Shown here piece after piece: positions 47,058-55,273 of a stretch of 64,000 nt of DNA. The DNA lies in NCBI RefSeq assembly GCF_030418165.1, contig NZ_JAUHTQ010000008.1:62001-126000 (forward strand). Reading direction: 5' to 3'. A program made the position numbers and the translations under genes. The first letter of the stretch is position 1. Every line of letters begins with the position of its first letter. Source of the stretch: Ureibacillus aquaedulcis. GTDB lineage: Bacteria > Bacillota > Bacilli > Bacillales_A > Planococcaceae. Under the pieces are notes generated by a model. The model did not search any database and was not told where the DNA came from. It was given only the letters and a program-made list of their open reading frames with translations.

Positions 47058-47431
47058 TGTTTGGATCAATATTCTACAACTTTTGGGGGGCCATCATAGG
47101 CTTTACAATTTACTTTTTTAGTATTTTATCGGATTCTACTATTCCCTTAAATAGTCTGGTGGGATCTTTTATTGCTGCGGTTGTATCCTTTCTTATCATG
47201 TATGCTATCCGATTGCTTTTAGGGTATGTACTTTATACTCCGAATGACGAATTATTTGATAGCTTTAATATAGAAAATGAACAATTACGTCAGCAATTTG
47301 TGAATCGTGGGAGTAGTGCATCTGACTCCGGAGATAGTAAATCTACCGTTGAGTTTAAGGATCAGAATTCGGAAGATATTGCAAAAGTCGTTCAAACGAT
47401 GATGCTTCAAGATGAATTGACGAAAAAATAA
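47057..47431 (+). CDS. Small two-helix membrane protein after cheD
   Basis: A 124-residue protein I do not recognise. It has two transmembrane helices (about residues 8-24 and 34-57), then a charged, Ser/Gln/Asp-rich cytoplasmic tail ending VVQTMMLQDELTKK. The ATG overlaps the cheD stop (TAATG), so it is made in step with CheD. It has no counterpart in the B. subtilis operon, where sigD follows cheD. It may be a motility accessory factor. A terminator follows. Confidence 0.8.
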   Translation: MFGSIFYNFWGAIIGFTIYFFSILSDSTIPLNSLVGSFIAAVVSFLIMYAIRLLLGYVLYTPNDELFDSFNIENEQLRQQFVNRGSSASDSGDSKSTVEFKDQNSEDIAKVVQTMMLQDELTKK

Positions 47432-47452
47432 TCATTAACCATCTTCAATCTT

Positions 47453-47481
47453 AAAAGAGTCGAGAAAGCGGCTCTTTTTTT
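47453..47481 (+). terminator. Rho-independent terminator ending the fla/che operon
   Basis: AAAAGAGTC (47453-47461) pairs with GGCTCTTTT (47470-47478, one G-U), followed by TTT. It stands between cheD's downstream gene and sigD. Confidence 0.8.
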
Positions 47482-47855
47482 GTTCTCCGGCACATAATCT
47501 ACAACCACATACTGCATATCTCCATAATTTATGTCTAAAAAGTAATAAATTAAGTTTAATAGAAATCTGTGTTTTTTTTCTATTATTTGATATACTATTT
47601 GATAGTAAGGAACCTATAGTGAATTCTAAATAATAAGTTAAAAATACTATTGTATAATTAGAAAGTCCTTTAAAATACAATGAGAATGATTCGGTGTGAT
47701 GTAGGATAAAAGTCTTGTGTTGTTTCGTTTCTTGAATGAATAGCAACTACCGTGGAATTTCGTCGTGGCAGCGATCAATTGGTAAGAGGGGCATCAAAAG
47801 GACAACATGGACGATTGCTTACGAAAGTAAATGATTTTAGTGTGAGGTGGATTTT
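47482..47855 (+). other. Gene-free stretch before sigD
   Basis: These 374 bases carry no supported gene; the frame at 47752-47943 overlaps sigD and has no family resemblance. AT-rich hexamers TATACT (near 47591) and TATAAT (47653-47658) could be -10 elements, but neither has a good -35. A sigD promoter is expected here because of the terminator upstream. Confidence 0.55.
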
Positions 47856-48623
47856 ATGGTACAACTTCGAGCAGATAATGAACAAACTCTTTGGAATTGC
47901 TGGATCAATGATCGAGATCCGGATGCTGGTAATATGCTTATAAAAAAATATCAACCACTAGTATCCTATCATGTACAGCGAATTGGTGCGAGTGTTCCTA
48001 AAAATGTATCACGTGATGATTTAATGAGTTTAGGGATGATGGGACTATTTGATGCATTAAATAAATTTGACATAAATAGAGACTTGAAATTTGATACATA
48101 TGCTTCTTTCCGTGTGCGGGGAGCAATTATAGACGGGTTAAGAAAAGAGGATTGGCTGCCTCGTTCAGCGCGTGAAAAGGCAAAGAAGATGGAAGCCCAA
48201 ATCGAAAAATTAGAGCAACAGCTAATGCGCAGTGTAACGCCGGATGAGCTTGCACAGCATATGGAGCTGCCGGTTGAAGAGATTTACCAGACTGTTCAGG
48301 AACATTTTTTCTCTAGTGTGTTATCCATCAATGAACAACAAGAACAGGAAGAGTCAGAGGGGATGTCTTTTGTTATCAGAGATGAAAGGACGAAAACTCC
48401 CGAGCAAGAAACTGTACATATGGAATTAATCAAGGACCTTTCGGAAAATATTAAAAACTTAAGTGAAAAAGAACAGCTTGTCCTAAGCTTGTTCTATACA
48501 GAAGAATTGACATTGACTGAAATTGGTGAAATGCTTAGTTTATCGACATCACGAATCTCACAAATCCATTCGAAAGCATTATTTAAATTAAGAAAGCTTC
48601 TTTCTAATGAGATGTTAAGCTAA
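47856..48623 (+). CDS. sigD: Motility sigma factor SigD
   Basis: A FliA-type sigma factor of 255 residues (254 in B. subtilis). Region 2 has DLMSLGMMGLFDALNKFD and FDTYASFRVRGAIIDGLRKE, region 3 EKAKKMEAQIEKLE, and region 4 LTLTEIGEMLSLSTSRISQI. It transcribes late flagellar, chemoreceptor and autolysin genes. ATG 47856 has GAGGTGG (47844-47850) upstream; GTG 47847 is inside that site. Unlike in B. subtilis it is separated from the operon by a terminator and a 0.4 kb gap. Confidence 0.97.
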   Translation: MVQLRADNEQTLWNCWINDRDPDAGNMLIKKYQPLVSYHVQRIGASVPKNVSRDDLMSLGMMGLFDALNKFDINRDLKFDTYASFRVRGAIIDGLRKEDWLPRSAREKAKKMEAQIEKLEQQLMRSVTPDELAQHMELPVEEIYQTVQEHFFSSVLSINEQQEQEESEGMSFVIRDERTKTPEQETVHMELIKDLSENIKNLSEKEQLVLSLFYTEELTLTEIGEMLSLSTSRISQIHSKALFKLRKLLSNEMLS

Positions 48624-48650
48624 CTGGATTAAAAGCTGAGGTGAAAAGTA

Positions 48651-48953
48651 TTGAGTCTAAAAGCGCTTGAACTTCAAATTGCCATTCCAAAGACCTTTGA
48701 TGCGGGTAAAATGGCAGATCAGCATCAACAAAATGTAATTGGACAGCAAATCGATGCGAATGAAGCACTAAAAAAAGAGCTTAAGAAAAAACAATTGCAG
48801 GTCAGCGACACCGAAAAAACAGATAAAATTACTAATGAAAAAGAAAAGCAGCAAAATCACGAAGAAAATTTACCGGATGAAGATAAGCCTCATCAAGAAG
48901 AAAAGGAAGCACAACATCCCTTTAAAGGTAATTTTATTGATTTTAGTGGATAG
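48651..48953 (+). CDS. Small highly charged protein between sigD and swrB
   Basis: A 100-residue protein I do not recognise. The N-terminal half is ordered-looking (LKALELQIAIPKTFDAGKMAD); the rest is Lys/Glu/Gln-rich and probably disordered, ending HPFKGNFIDFSG. It starts with TTG 48651 after GAGGTGA and lies 10 bases before swrB, so it is probably co-transcribed with sigD and swrB. Function unknown. Confidence 0.75.
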   Translation: MSLKALELQIAIPKTFDAGKMADQHQQNVIGQQIDANEALKKELKKKQLQVSDTEKTDKITNEKEKQQNHEENLPDEDKPHQEEKEAQHPFKGNFIDFSG

Positions 48954-48962
48954 GAGAACAGT

Positions 48963-49550
48963 ATGGTCGTAAGTCTTGTAATCATATTGGTTATTTCGCA
49001 GCTCATTTGTTTTTATTTCCTTGTTATTTTAAATACAAGAATAGCCAAATTCAAAGATTTAGAAAAACGACAGGATCAGCTAATCCGTGAGATGGATGAC
49101 GCGATTAGTTTATATCTAGTGGAAATGAAGGAAGAAAATGATCGACTCATCGCAGAGCTTTCATCCATTAAACAAATTGAGAACAAGAATAAAGAAATAA
49201 AAGATCAAAAAGCGGCAATGATGAATTTGGATGATGTTCAGGCAAATTCCGGCGAAGCCCAGGAGGAATCCTTAAGGAACTCACATCCAGCAGAAAATGG
49301 CGCGCCAAAAGTAACAATTCCAAAAAGGATGGCAACGAATGCTTATAAACAGCATAGTTTAGCAAATGAAAATTCAACACCGCGTAAACAGGCAGTGGAG
49401 GAAGAGGTGGAGAAGGATCTCCAAGCGCTGCCATCTTTCGAACAAAAGGTGCTCAACCTTCATAAACAGGGGAAAACGATTGACGAAATTGCGAAGTTAA
49501 CGCAAAAAGGCAAAACAGAAATCGAACTATTAATTAAGTTCCATGCATAA
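48963..49550 (+). CDS. swrB: SwrB-like membrane protein (YlxL)
   Basis: A 195-residue protein with an N-terminal transmembrane helix (about residues 3-24), a coiled coil (about 30-80), a disordered linker and a C-terminal helix-turn-helix-like segment (FEQKVLNLHKQGKTIDEIAK). This matches SwrB, which in B. subtilis promotes type III export activation and swarming. Sequence similarity is limited; the call rests on architecture and position after sigD. Confidence 0.75.
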   Translation: MVVSLVIILVISQLICFYFLVILNTRIAKFKDLEKRQDQLIREMDDAISLYLVEMKEENDRLIAELSSIKQIENKNKEIKDQKAAMMNLDDVQANSGEAQEESLRNSHPAENGAPKVTIPKRMATNAYKQHSLANENSTPRKQAVEEEVEKDLQALPSFEQKVLNLHKQGKTIDEIAKLTQKGKTEIELLIKFHA

Positions 49551-49555
49551 AATTG

Positions 49556-49584
49556 TTGCATGAGAAAAGTTAGTGTGATATATT
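49556..49584 (+). promoter_or_regulatory. SigA promoter of rpsB
   Basis: TTGCAT (49556-49561), a 17-base spacer and TATATT (49579-49584) begin six bases after the swrB stop. The transcript would have an untranslated leader of about 115 bases before rpsB, long enough for S2 autoregulation. Confidence 0.75.
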
Positions 49585-49706
49585 ATCAATTGGTGTTAAT
49601 TACACACGCATTTTGATGTAGTAAGTGGTGCTTTTTGAATAAAAAGTTGCTTGTTATAGATGAAAAATGCGGAGGAAAAAAACCAAAACATTAGGAGGAA
49701 ACACAC

Positions 49707-50429
49707 ATGTCAGTAATTTCAATGAAACAATTACTTGAAGCTGGTGTACATTTCGGTCACCAAACTCGCCGTTGGAATCCAAAAATGAAAAAATACATTT
49801 TTGTTGAACGTAACGGTATCTACATTATCGATTTACAAAAAACGGTTAAAAAATTAGAAGAAGCTTACGACTTCATGCGCCAAGTTGGCCAAGATGGCGG
49901 TAAAGTACTTTTCGTAGGTACTAAAAAACAAGCTCAAGAAGCAATTAAAGACGAAGCTGAACGTTCTGGCAACTACTACATCAACCAACGTTGGTTAGGT
50001 GGTACTTTAACTAACTTCGGTACAATCCAAAAACGTGTTGCTCGTTTAAAAGCAATCGAAAAAATGGAAGAAGACGGTACTTTCGCAGTTCTTCCTAAAA
50101 AAGAAGTTATCCAACTTAAAAAAGAACACGAACGTCTAGTTAAATTCTTAGGCGGTATCCGTGATATGGCTGGCATCCCAGACGTTATGTTCGTGGTTGA
50201 CCCACGTAAAGAGCGTATCGCTGTTGCTGAAGCTCGTAAATTAAATATTCCTATCGTAGGGATTGTTGATACAAACTGTGATCCAGATGAAATCGACTAC
50301 GTAATCCCTGCTAACGATGACGCTATCCGCGCTGTTAAATTATTAACTGCTAAAATGGCTGATGCTCTAATCGAGTCAAAACAAGGTGAATCTGAAGCTC
50401 CAGCTGAAGAAGTAGCAGCTGCTGAGTAA
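49707..50429 (+). CDS. rpsB: 30S ribosomal protein S2
   Basis: uS2 (240 residues) begins [20 protein letters not shown] and has [20 protein letters not shown]. The C-terminal tail is acidic ([11 protein letters not shown]). It is needed for S1 binding and mRNA docking. Codon use is strongly biased. A good AGGAGGAAA precedes the ATG. Confidence 0.98.
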   Translation: MSVISMKQLLEAGVHFGHQTRRWNPKMKKYIFVERNGIYIIDLQKTVKKLEEAYDFMRQVGQDGGKVLFVGTKKQAQEAIKDEAERSGNYYINQRWLGGTLTNFGTIQKRVARLKAIEKMEEDGTFAVLPKKEVIQLKKEHERLVKFLGGIRDMAGIPDVMFVVDPRKERIAVAEARKLNIPIVGIVDTNCDPDEIDYVIPANDDAIRAVKLLTAKMADALIESKQGESEAPAEEVAAAE

Positions 50430-50452
50430 TTCACTATCAGAAAACTTGGCAA

Positions 50453-50527
50453 GCAGCTAAGCTTTTCTGATGATAAGCCTTAGTTGCTCTTAAGTGGCTA
50501 AGGAAGTGATAAACTTTCTTAGCTGCC
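50453..50527 (+). promoter_or_regulatory. Set of alternative hairpins in the rpsB-tsf spacer
   Basis: GCAGCTAAG (50453-50461) can pair with CTTAGTTGC (50479-50487, one G-U) or, perfectly, with CTTAGCTGC (50518-50526). The latter is also the right arm of GGCTAAGGAAG (50496-50506) with CTTTCTTAGCTGCC (50514-50527). These mutually exclusive stems lie just before the terminator at 50529, so the arrangement resembles an attenuator. Confidence 0.55.
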
Positions 50528-50528
50528 T

Positions 50529-50570
50529 AAAAAGGTGATAAGTGGATGAACCCTCTTATCACCTTTTTTT
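50529..50570 (+). terminator. Rho-independent terminator between rpsB and tsf
   Basis: A 13-base-pair perfect stem (AAAAGGTGATAAG at 50530-50542 with CTTATCACCTTTT at 50555-50567) and a run of seven T. It is the strongest terminator in the window, placed inside what is usually the rpsB-tsf operon. Confidence 0.9.
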
Positions 50571-50587
50571 AGAAAGAAAAGTGAATG

Positions 50588-50740
50588 CGGTTCGCTAAAG
50601 CTCTGACAGAAACTGGTCGACAAAAACGCCACATCATGTGGCATTGTCGGCACTTGCACATCCGTGTGCTGCGGAGACTTTTGACGAGCATGCTTGCATG
50701 CTTTGAAGAAAGTTGAAGATTCCGAGGAGCAAACCGCTGA
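50588..50740 (+). repeat. Multi-hairpin intergenic element before tsf
   Basis: The element is bounded by GCGGTT (50588-50593) and AACCGC (near 50731-50737). Inside are GCCACAT-c-ATGTGGC (50628-50642) nested in CGACA/TGTCG, GCACA/TGTGC (50656-50670 region), and AGCATGC-tt-GCATGCT (near 50688-50703). The first hairpin recurs at 57869-57883. No protein is encoded. The stretch lies between the terminator and the tsf ribosome binding site. Confidence 0.55.
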
Positions 50741-50808
50741 AACTGGACATCATGTAAACAGATATACTAAAAAATTAAATAACCTAAAACCCAAGGAGGA
50801 AACTTCAA

Positions 50809-51693
50809 ATGGCAATTACTGCACAATTAGTAAAAGAGCTTCGCGAAAAAACTGGCGCAGGTATGATGGATTGTAAAAAAGCTTTAGTACAAACAGATGG
50901 TGATATCGACGCAGCAGTTGATTTCTTACGTGAGAAAGGTCTTTCTTCAGCTGCTAAAAAAGCTGATCGTATCGCTGCTGAAGGTACAACTTATATCCTG
51001 GCTGAAGGAAACGAAGCTGTAATCTTAGAAGTTAACGCTGAAACTGACTTCGTAGCAAAAAATGAAAAATTCCAAGTACTTGTTTCTGAATTAGCGCAAC
51101 AAATTTTAGCTGCAAAACCAGAATCAGTAGAAGCTGCATTAGAGCTTTCAAATGCTGAAGGTGTTAAAATCGCAGATCAAATTTCTACTGCTGTTGCAAC
51201 TATCGGAGAAAAAATCACTCTTCGCCGTTTCGAAGTGAAAACTAAAACTGATGCAGATGCTTTCGGTTCTTACCTGCACATGGGTGGACGTATTGGTGTA
51301 TTAGTAGTTCTTGAAGGTTCTACTGATGAATCAGCAGCTAAAGATGTCGCTATGCACATCGCTGCAATCAACCCTCAATATGTATCACGTGACGAAGTTT
51401 CTGAAGAAGTAGTAGACCGTGAACGTAAAGTGTTAACTGAACAAGCTCTTAACGAAGGTAAACCAGAAAATATCGTTGCTAAAATGGTAGAAGGTCGCCT
51501 TGGTAAATTCTTCGAAGACATTTGCTTACTTGATCAAACTTTCGTTAAAAACTCTGATCAAAAAGTACGTGATTTCGTAAAAGCAGCTGGTGGTAACATC
51601 ACTTCATTCGTACGCTTCGCTGTTGGTGAAGGTATTGAAAAACGTGAAGACAACTTCGCTGAAGAAGTTATGAACCAAGTTAAAGGCAACTAA
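50809..51693 (+). CDS. tsf: Elongation factor Ts
   Basis: EF-Ts (294 residues) recycles EF-Tu-GDP. It begins [20 protein letters not shown] and contains [20 protein letters not shown], then [10 protein letters not shown], the TDFV core contacting EF-Tu. The length equals that of B. subtilis (293). AAGGAGG precedes the ATG. Strong codon bias. Confidence 0.98.
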   Translation: MAITAQLVKELREKTGAGMMDCKKALVQTDGDIDAAVDFLREKGLSSAAKKADRIAAEGTTYILAEGNEAVILEVNAETDFVAKNEKFQVLVSELAQQILAAKPESVEAALELSNAEGVKIADQISTAVATIGEKITLRRFEVKTKTDADAFGSYLHMGGRIGVLVVLEGSTDESAAKDVAMHIAAINPQYVSRDEVSEEVVDRERKVLTEQALNEGKPENIVAKMVEGRLGKFFEDICLLDQTFVKNSDQKVRDFVKAAGGNITSFVRFAVGEGIEKREDNFAEEVMNQVKGN

Positions 51694-51710
51694 TTTAAAT
51701 AATAAGTATA

Positions 51711-51743
51711 ATTAGGGGACACAAACCAGTGTTCCCTATTTTT
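51711..51743 (+). terminator. Rho-independent terminator after tsf
   Basis: TAGGGGACAC (51713-51722) pairs with GTGTTCCCTA (51729-51738, one G-U), followed by TTTTT. Confidence 0.88.
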
Positions 51744-51747
51744 CAAG

Positions 51748-51860
51748 GAAGAAAAGCGAAAAATGCCCATTAAGCCCGACAAGAGTTGTAGGGTCCCGAC
51801 AAGTGTGCCTGCACCCTTAAGAAGGAACCGAAACGATTTCGAGGGACCGGGTAATCGTAG
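51748..51860 (+). repeat. Structured intergenic element between tsf and pyrH
   Basis: It starts AAGAAAAGCG like the other spacers described here. GGTCCC (51792-51797) can pair with GGGACC (51843-51848), and CCCGACAAG occurs twice (51775 and 51795 regions). No gene is encoded. A lone TTGACA at 51862-51867 follows, without a convincing -10, so the pyrH promoter is unclear. Confidence 0.4.
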
Positions 51861-51930
51861 CTTGACAAAATACTAGTACAAATAGTTAGTTATGTTTCAG
51901 TAGTATAAAAACGAATTGCGGAGGTTTACT

Positions 51931-52656
51931 ATGAGTGTGCCACAATATGAACGTGTAGTTATAAAAATTAGCGGTGAGGCATTGGCAGGAGAAGCTGGTT
52001 ACGGTTTATCGCCAAAAATTATTAAGTCAGTTGCTGAAGATATTAAAGAAGTAGTGGAGCTTGGAGTCGAGGTTGCTGTAGTAGTAGGCGGCGGTAACAT
52101 CTGGCGTGGAAAAGTAGGTAGCGAAATGGGGATGGACCGTGCCTCTGCGGATTACATGGGAATGCTTGCAACTGTTATGAATTCATTGGCATTGCAAGAT
52201 GCCCTTGAAAAGTTGGAAATTGAAACACGTGTTCAATCTTCTATCGTTATGACACAAGTTGCAGAGCCTTACATACGCAGAAAAGCAGTGCGTCACCTTG
52301 AAAAGAAACGCGTTGTAATTTTTGCTGCGGGTACAGGTAACCCATTCTTCTCTACAGATACGACTGCTGCTTTACGTGCTGCAGAAATTGATGCAGATGC
52401 AATCTTGATGGCTAAAAATAATGTAGATGGTGTATATTCTGCTGATCCACAAACTGACTCAACTGCTGTTAAATATGACACACTCACATATTTAGACGTA
52501 ATTCAACAAGGATTACAGGTAATGGATTCAACTGCTTCCACTTTATGTATGGACAACGATATCCCATTAATAGTATTCTCTATTATGAATAAAGGAAATA
52601 TTAAACGAGCGGTACTCGGTGATAAAATCGGTACAGTGGTTAGGAGGAACTTTTAA
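51931..52656 (+). CDS. pyrH: UMP kinase
   Basis: UMP kinase phosphorylates UMP to UDP. The 241-residue amino-acid kinase fold has [30 protein letters not shown] and the nucleotide-site segment [22 protein letters not shown] 51931 follows GGAGG (51920-51924) and gives the family length; the frame from TTG 51916 includes that site. It ends one base into frr's ATG. Confidence 0.97.
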   Translation: MSVPQYERVVIKISGEALAGEAGYGLSPKIIKSVAEDIKEVVELGVEVAVVVGGGNIWRGKVGSEMGMDRASADYMGMLATVMNSLALQDALEKLEIETRVQSSIVMTQVAEPYIRRKAVRHLEKKRVVIFAAGTGNPFFSTDTTAALRAAEIDADAILMAKNNVDGVYSADPQTDSTAVKYDTLTYLDVIQQGLQVMDSTASTLCMDNDIPLIVFSIMNKGNIKRAVLGDKIGTVVRRNF

Positions 52657-53213
52657 TGCCTAAACAAGTATTAGCACAAGCAAAAGAAAGAATGGACAAA
52701 TCGATCTCTGCATTTTCCCGCGAATTGGCTTCGATTCGTGCAGGGCGTGCAAATGCGTCTCTTCTAGACAGAATTTCAGTTGATTATTACGGTGCGCCAA
52801 CACCTGTAAATCAATTAGCTGGTATTTCCGTGCCTGAAGCACGACTTTTAGTCATTCAACCTTATGACAAATCAATCCTGGGTGAAATTGAAAAAGCGAT
52901 CATGAAATCAGATATCGGAATTACTCCGACAAATGATGGAAATGTAATTCGTTTAACAATCCCTGCTTTAACGGAAGAACGTCGTAAAGAGCTTGTAAAA
53001 GTTGTGAGCAAAGAAGCGGAAAATGCAAAAGTAGCAATCCGAAACGTACGCCGTGACGCCAATGATGATCTGAAGAAATTAGAGAAAAACGGCGAAATTA
53101 CAGAAGATGATTTACGCGGTTTTGGTGACGATATCCAAAAGTTAACGGATGATTACATCGTTAAAGTTGACCAATTAGCAAAAGATAAAGAAAAAGAAAT
53201 CTTATCTGTATAA
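52656..53213 (+). CDS. frr: Ribosome recycling factor
   Basis: RRF (185 residues) splits post-termination ribosomes with EF-G. It shows [36 protein letters not shown] and [15 protein letters not shown]. Translation is coupled to pyrH, and GGAGGAAC within pyrH is the ribosome binding site. Confidence 0.98.
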   Translation: MPKQVLAQAKERMDKSISAFSRELASIRAGRANASLLDRISVDYYGAPTPVNQLAGISVPEARLLVIQPYDKSILGEIEKAIMKSDIGITPTNDGNVIRLTIPALTEERRKELVKVVSKEAENAKVAIRNVRRDANDDLKKLEKNGEITEDDLRGFGDDIQKLTDDYIVKVDQLAKDKEKEILSV

Positions 53214-53601
53214 AAAACATGCTTGAATTGTGTTTAAATTTATCATTTGCAAAACTATTGTAAATCTAAATGAATGATGAACTAATTCAAGAGTAGGGCG
53301 TCCTATTAATTGGGACGTCTTTTTTCAATGTAGTACACTTATGTTGACTTTAAAAAAATCGGTCAAGATTAGTCGCAATTGTTAAGAGAGTTTGGATGTG
53401 CCAATACATAATACTCATCATGAATTGAAAAATATTAGAAATTATACGAGAGAACGTAAGACACAATCCTTTGTTTTTGATATGATTAGAAAAATACAGT
53501 TTTCACACGAGAATCCATATTTTTCTTATTTCTAAAAATATAGGGGATCGTATCCTTAAAAAGAAAAACGTCCAAAATGTTGTCAGGTGGGGGAATTGCT
53601 G
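53214..53601 (+). other. Gene-free stretch between frr and uppS
   Basis: No gene is supported in these 388 bases. They hold the frr terminator (53296-53325) and then AT-rich DNA. TTGACT at 53343-53348 could be a -35, but no matching -10 is clear. B. subtilis has only about 130 bases here. Confidence 0.6.
53296..53325 (+). terminator. Rho-independent terminator after frr
   Basis: GGCGTCC (53297-53303) pairs with GGACGTC (53313-53319, one G-U), followed by TTTTTT. Confidence 0.8.
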
Positions 53602-54384
53602 ATGTTAAAAAAGCTATTTAGTAAATCAAAAAAAGGAAAGCACTCTTTGGAGGTCAAAGAATCTCTTGTAAGTAATGAATGTTTACCTTCCCATATCGCA
53701 ATTATTATGGATGGCAACGGACGTTGGGCAAAAAAAAGAGCAATGCCTAGAATTGCCGGGCATCATGAAGGAATGCAGACTGTACGTAGAATTGCCCGTG
53801 TTGCAGACGACATAGGCATCAAAGTGTTAACGCTTTACGCATTCTCGACAGAAAACTGGAAAAGGCCGAAATCAGAGGTGGATTACCTAATGAGTCTTCC
53901 TCAGATGTTCCTAAACTCCTTTATGCCAGAATTAATGGAACGAAACATCCGAATTGAGATGATTGGCGATAAAGAAGGCCTCCCATCGAATACTAAAAAG
54001 GCTTTAAATGAAGCGATGGAAAAAACCAAAAATAATACAGGCTTAATTTTAAATTTTGCCATGAATTATGGAAGCCGTGCTGAAATAGTTAAAGCAATGA
54101 AGGATATAATGGTAGAAGTCGATGATGGGAAGCTGACTTTGGATCAAGTCGATGAAAAAACGATTGATCAATATTTATTGACATCAACACTTCCAGAGCC
54201 CGATTTACTTATCCGTACAAGCGGGGAAGTGCGTCTAAGCAACTTTATGCTATGGCAACTCGCTTATACTGAGTTCTGGTTTACAGATATTCTATGGCCA
54301 GATTTCAACCAAGATACCTTCTTGGAAGCGGTACGGGCCTATCAGCAGCGCAACAGGCGCTATGGTGGACTGAAAGGAGAATAA
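53602..54384 (+). CDS. uppS: Undecaprenyl diphosphate synthase
   Basis: UppS adds eight isoprene units in cis to farnesyl diphosphate, making the carrier lipid of cell-wall synthesis. The 260 residues show HIAIIMDGNGRWAKKR, YAFSTENWKRP and the late LIRTSGEVRLSNFMLWQLAY. ATG 53602 follows GGTGGGGG by about seven bases; the GTG at 53587 is inside that site. 260 residues equals B. subtilis. Confidence 0.97.
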   Translation: MLKKLFSKSKKGKHSLEVKESLVSNECLPSHIAIIMDGNGRWAKKRAMPRIAGHHEGMQTVRRIARVADDIGIKVLTLYAFSTENWKRPKSEVDYLMSLPQMFLNSFMPELMERNIRIEMIGDKEGLPSNTKKALNEAMEKTKNNTGLILNFAMNYGSRAEIVKAMKDIMVEVDDGKLTLDQVDEKTIDQYLLTSTLPEPDLLIRTSGEVRLSNFMLWQLAYTEFWFTDILWPDFNQDTFLEAVRAYQQRNRRYGGLKGE

Positions 54385-54389
54385 CTACA

Positions 54390-55175
54390 TTGAAGCAAAG
54401 AATTATAACGGGGGTAGTAGCAGGGGCACTATTTATATTATTTGTGCTTTACGGTAACCTACCTTTTACGTTATTAGTATATGCTCTAGCAGCTGTAGGT
54501 ATATACGAATTACTAAAAATGAAAAATATTCAAATCTTTTCTATTCCAGGTATTCTTGGATTATTGGTTACATTTAGTTTATTGCTGCCACCTTCAGTCA
54601 ATTTACAGGAAATTGCTATAACAAAGCTGGAGTTATTAATAATTGGCGCCATTCTTTTACTAATCTATTCGGTCCTTGTCAAAAATCATTTTACTTTTGA
54701 CGATGTAGGATTTATTTTACTTAGTACTATATATGTCGGGATGGGTTTCTATTATCTGATTGAGACACGTAATAGCGGTCTTGAATTTATTATTTTCGCT
54801 CTATTAATTGTTTGGTCAACCGACTCGGGGGCTTATTTCATTGGCCGGAAAATTGGAAAGAAGAAATTATGGCCTGAAATTTCCCCGAACAAAACGGTAG
54901 AAGGCTTTGTAGGAGGAATTGTAGCTGCAGTTGTGTTTGCGTGTATTATGCAGATGATTTATCCGATTGCTTCCTCATATTTTGTGTTAATCATTATTGC
55001 TGTCTTTGCGTCAATTTTTGGACAGATGGGCGACTTAGTAGAATCTGCAATCAAACGTCACTATGGTGTAAAAGATTCGGGCAGCTTGTTGCCGGGACAT
55101 GGTGGTATATTAGACCGATTTGATAGCCTCTTATTCGTTCTGCCACTATTGCACTTCCTGCATTTTGTTAACTGA
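54390..55175 (+). CDS. cdsA: Phosphatidate cytidylyltransferase
   Basis: CdsA makes CDP-diacylglycerol for phospholipid synthesis. The 261-residue protein has about seven transmembrane helices and the C-terminal signature KRHYGVKDSGSLLPGHGGIL followed by DRFDSLL. TTG 54390 is chosen because AAGGAGA lies about nine bases ahead and MKQRIITGVVAG is the usual start; the frame from 54294 overlaps uppS and is not used. It follows uppS by five bases. Confidence 0.95.
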   Translation: MKQRIITGVVAGALFILFVLYGNLPFTLLVYALAAVGIYELLKMKNIQIFSIPGILGLLVTFSLLLPPSVNLQEIAITKLELLIIGAILLLIYSVLVKNHFTFDDVGFILLSTIYVGMGFYYLIETRNSGLEFIIFALLIVWSTDSGAYFIGRKIGKKKLWPEISPNKTVEGFVGGIVAAVVFACIMQMIYPIASSYFVLIIIAVFASIFGQMGDLVESAIKRHYGVKDSGSLLPGHGGILDRFDSLLFVLPLLHFLHFVN

Positions 55176-55273
55176 TAAGCGATCAGAACTTTGCTGTGCA
55201 GCTATATTTAAACCAAGGTTACATCACCATGTTAACAAGGAAGTAACTATTCGTTATTGAAGGGAAGATCCAT

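Noticed and set aside
47752-47943. 63-codon frame before sigD
   Set aside because: It overlaps the sigD start, has no recognisable similarity and only a weak start context.
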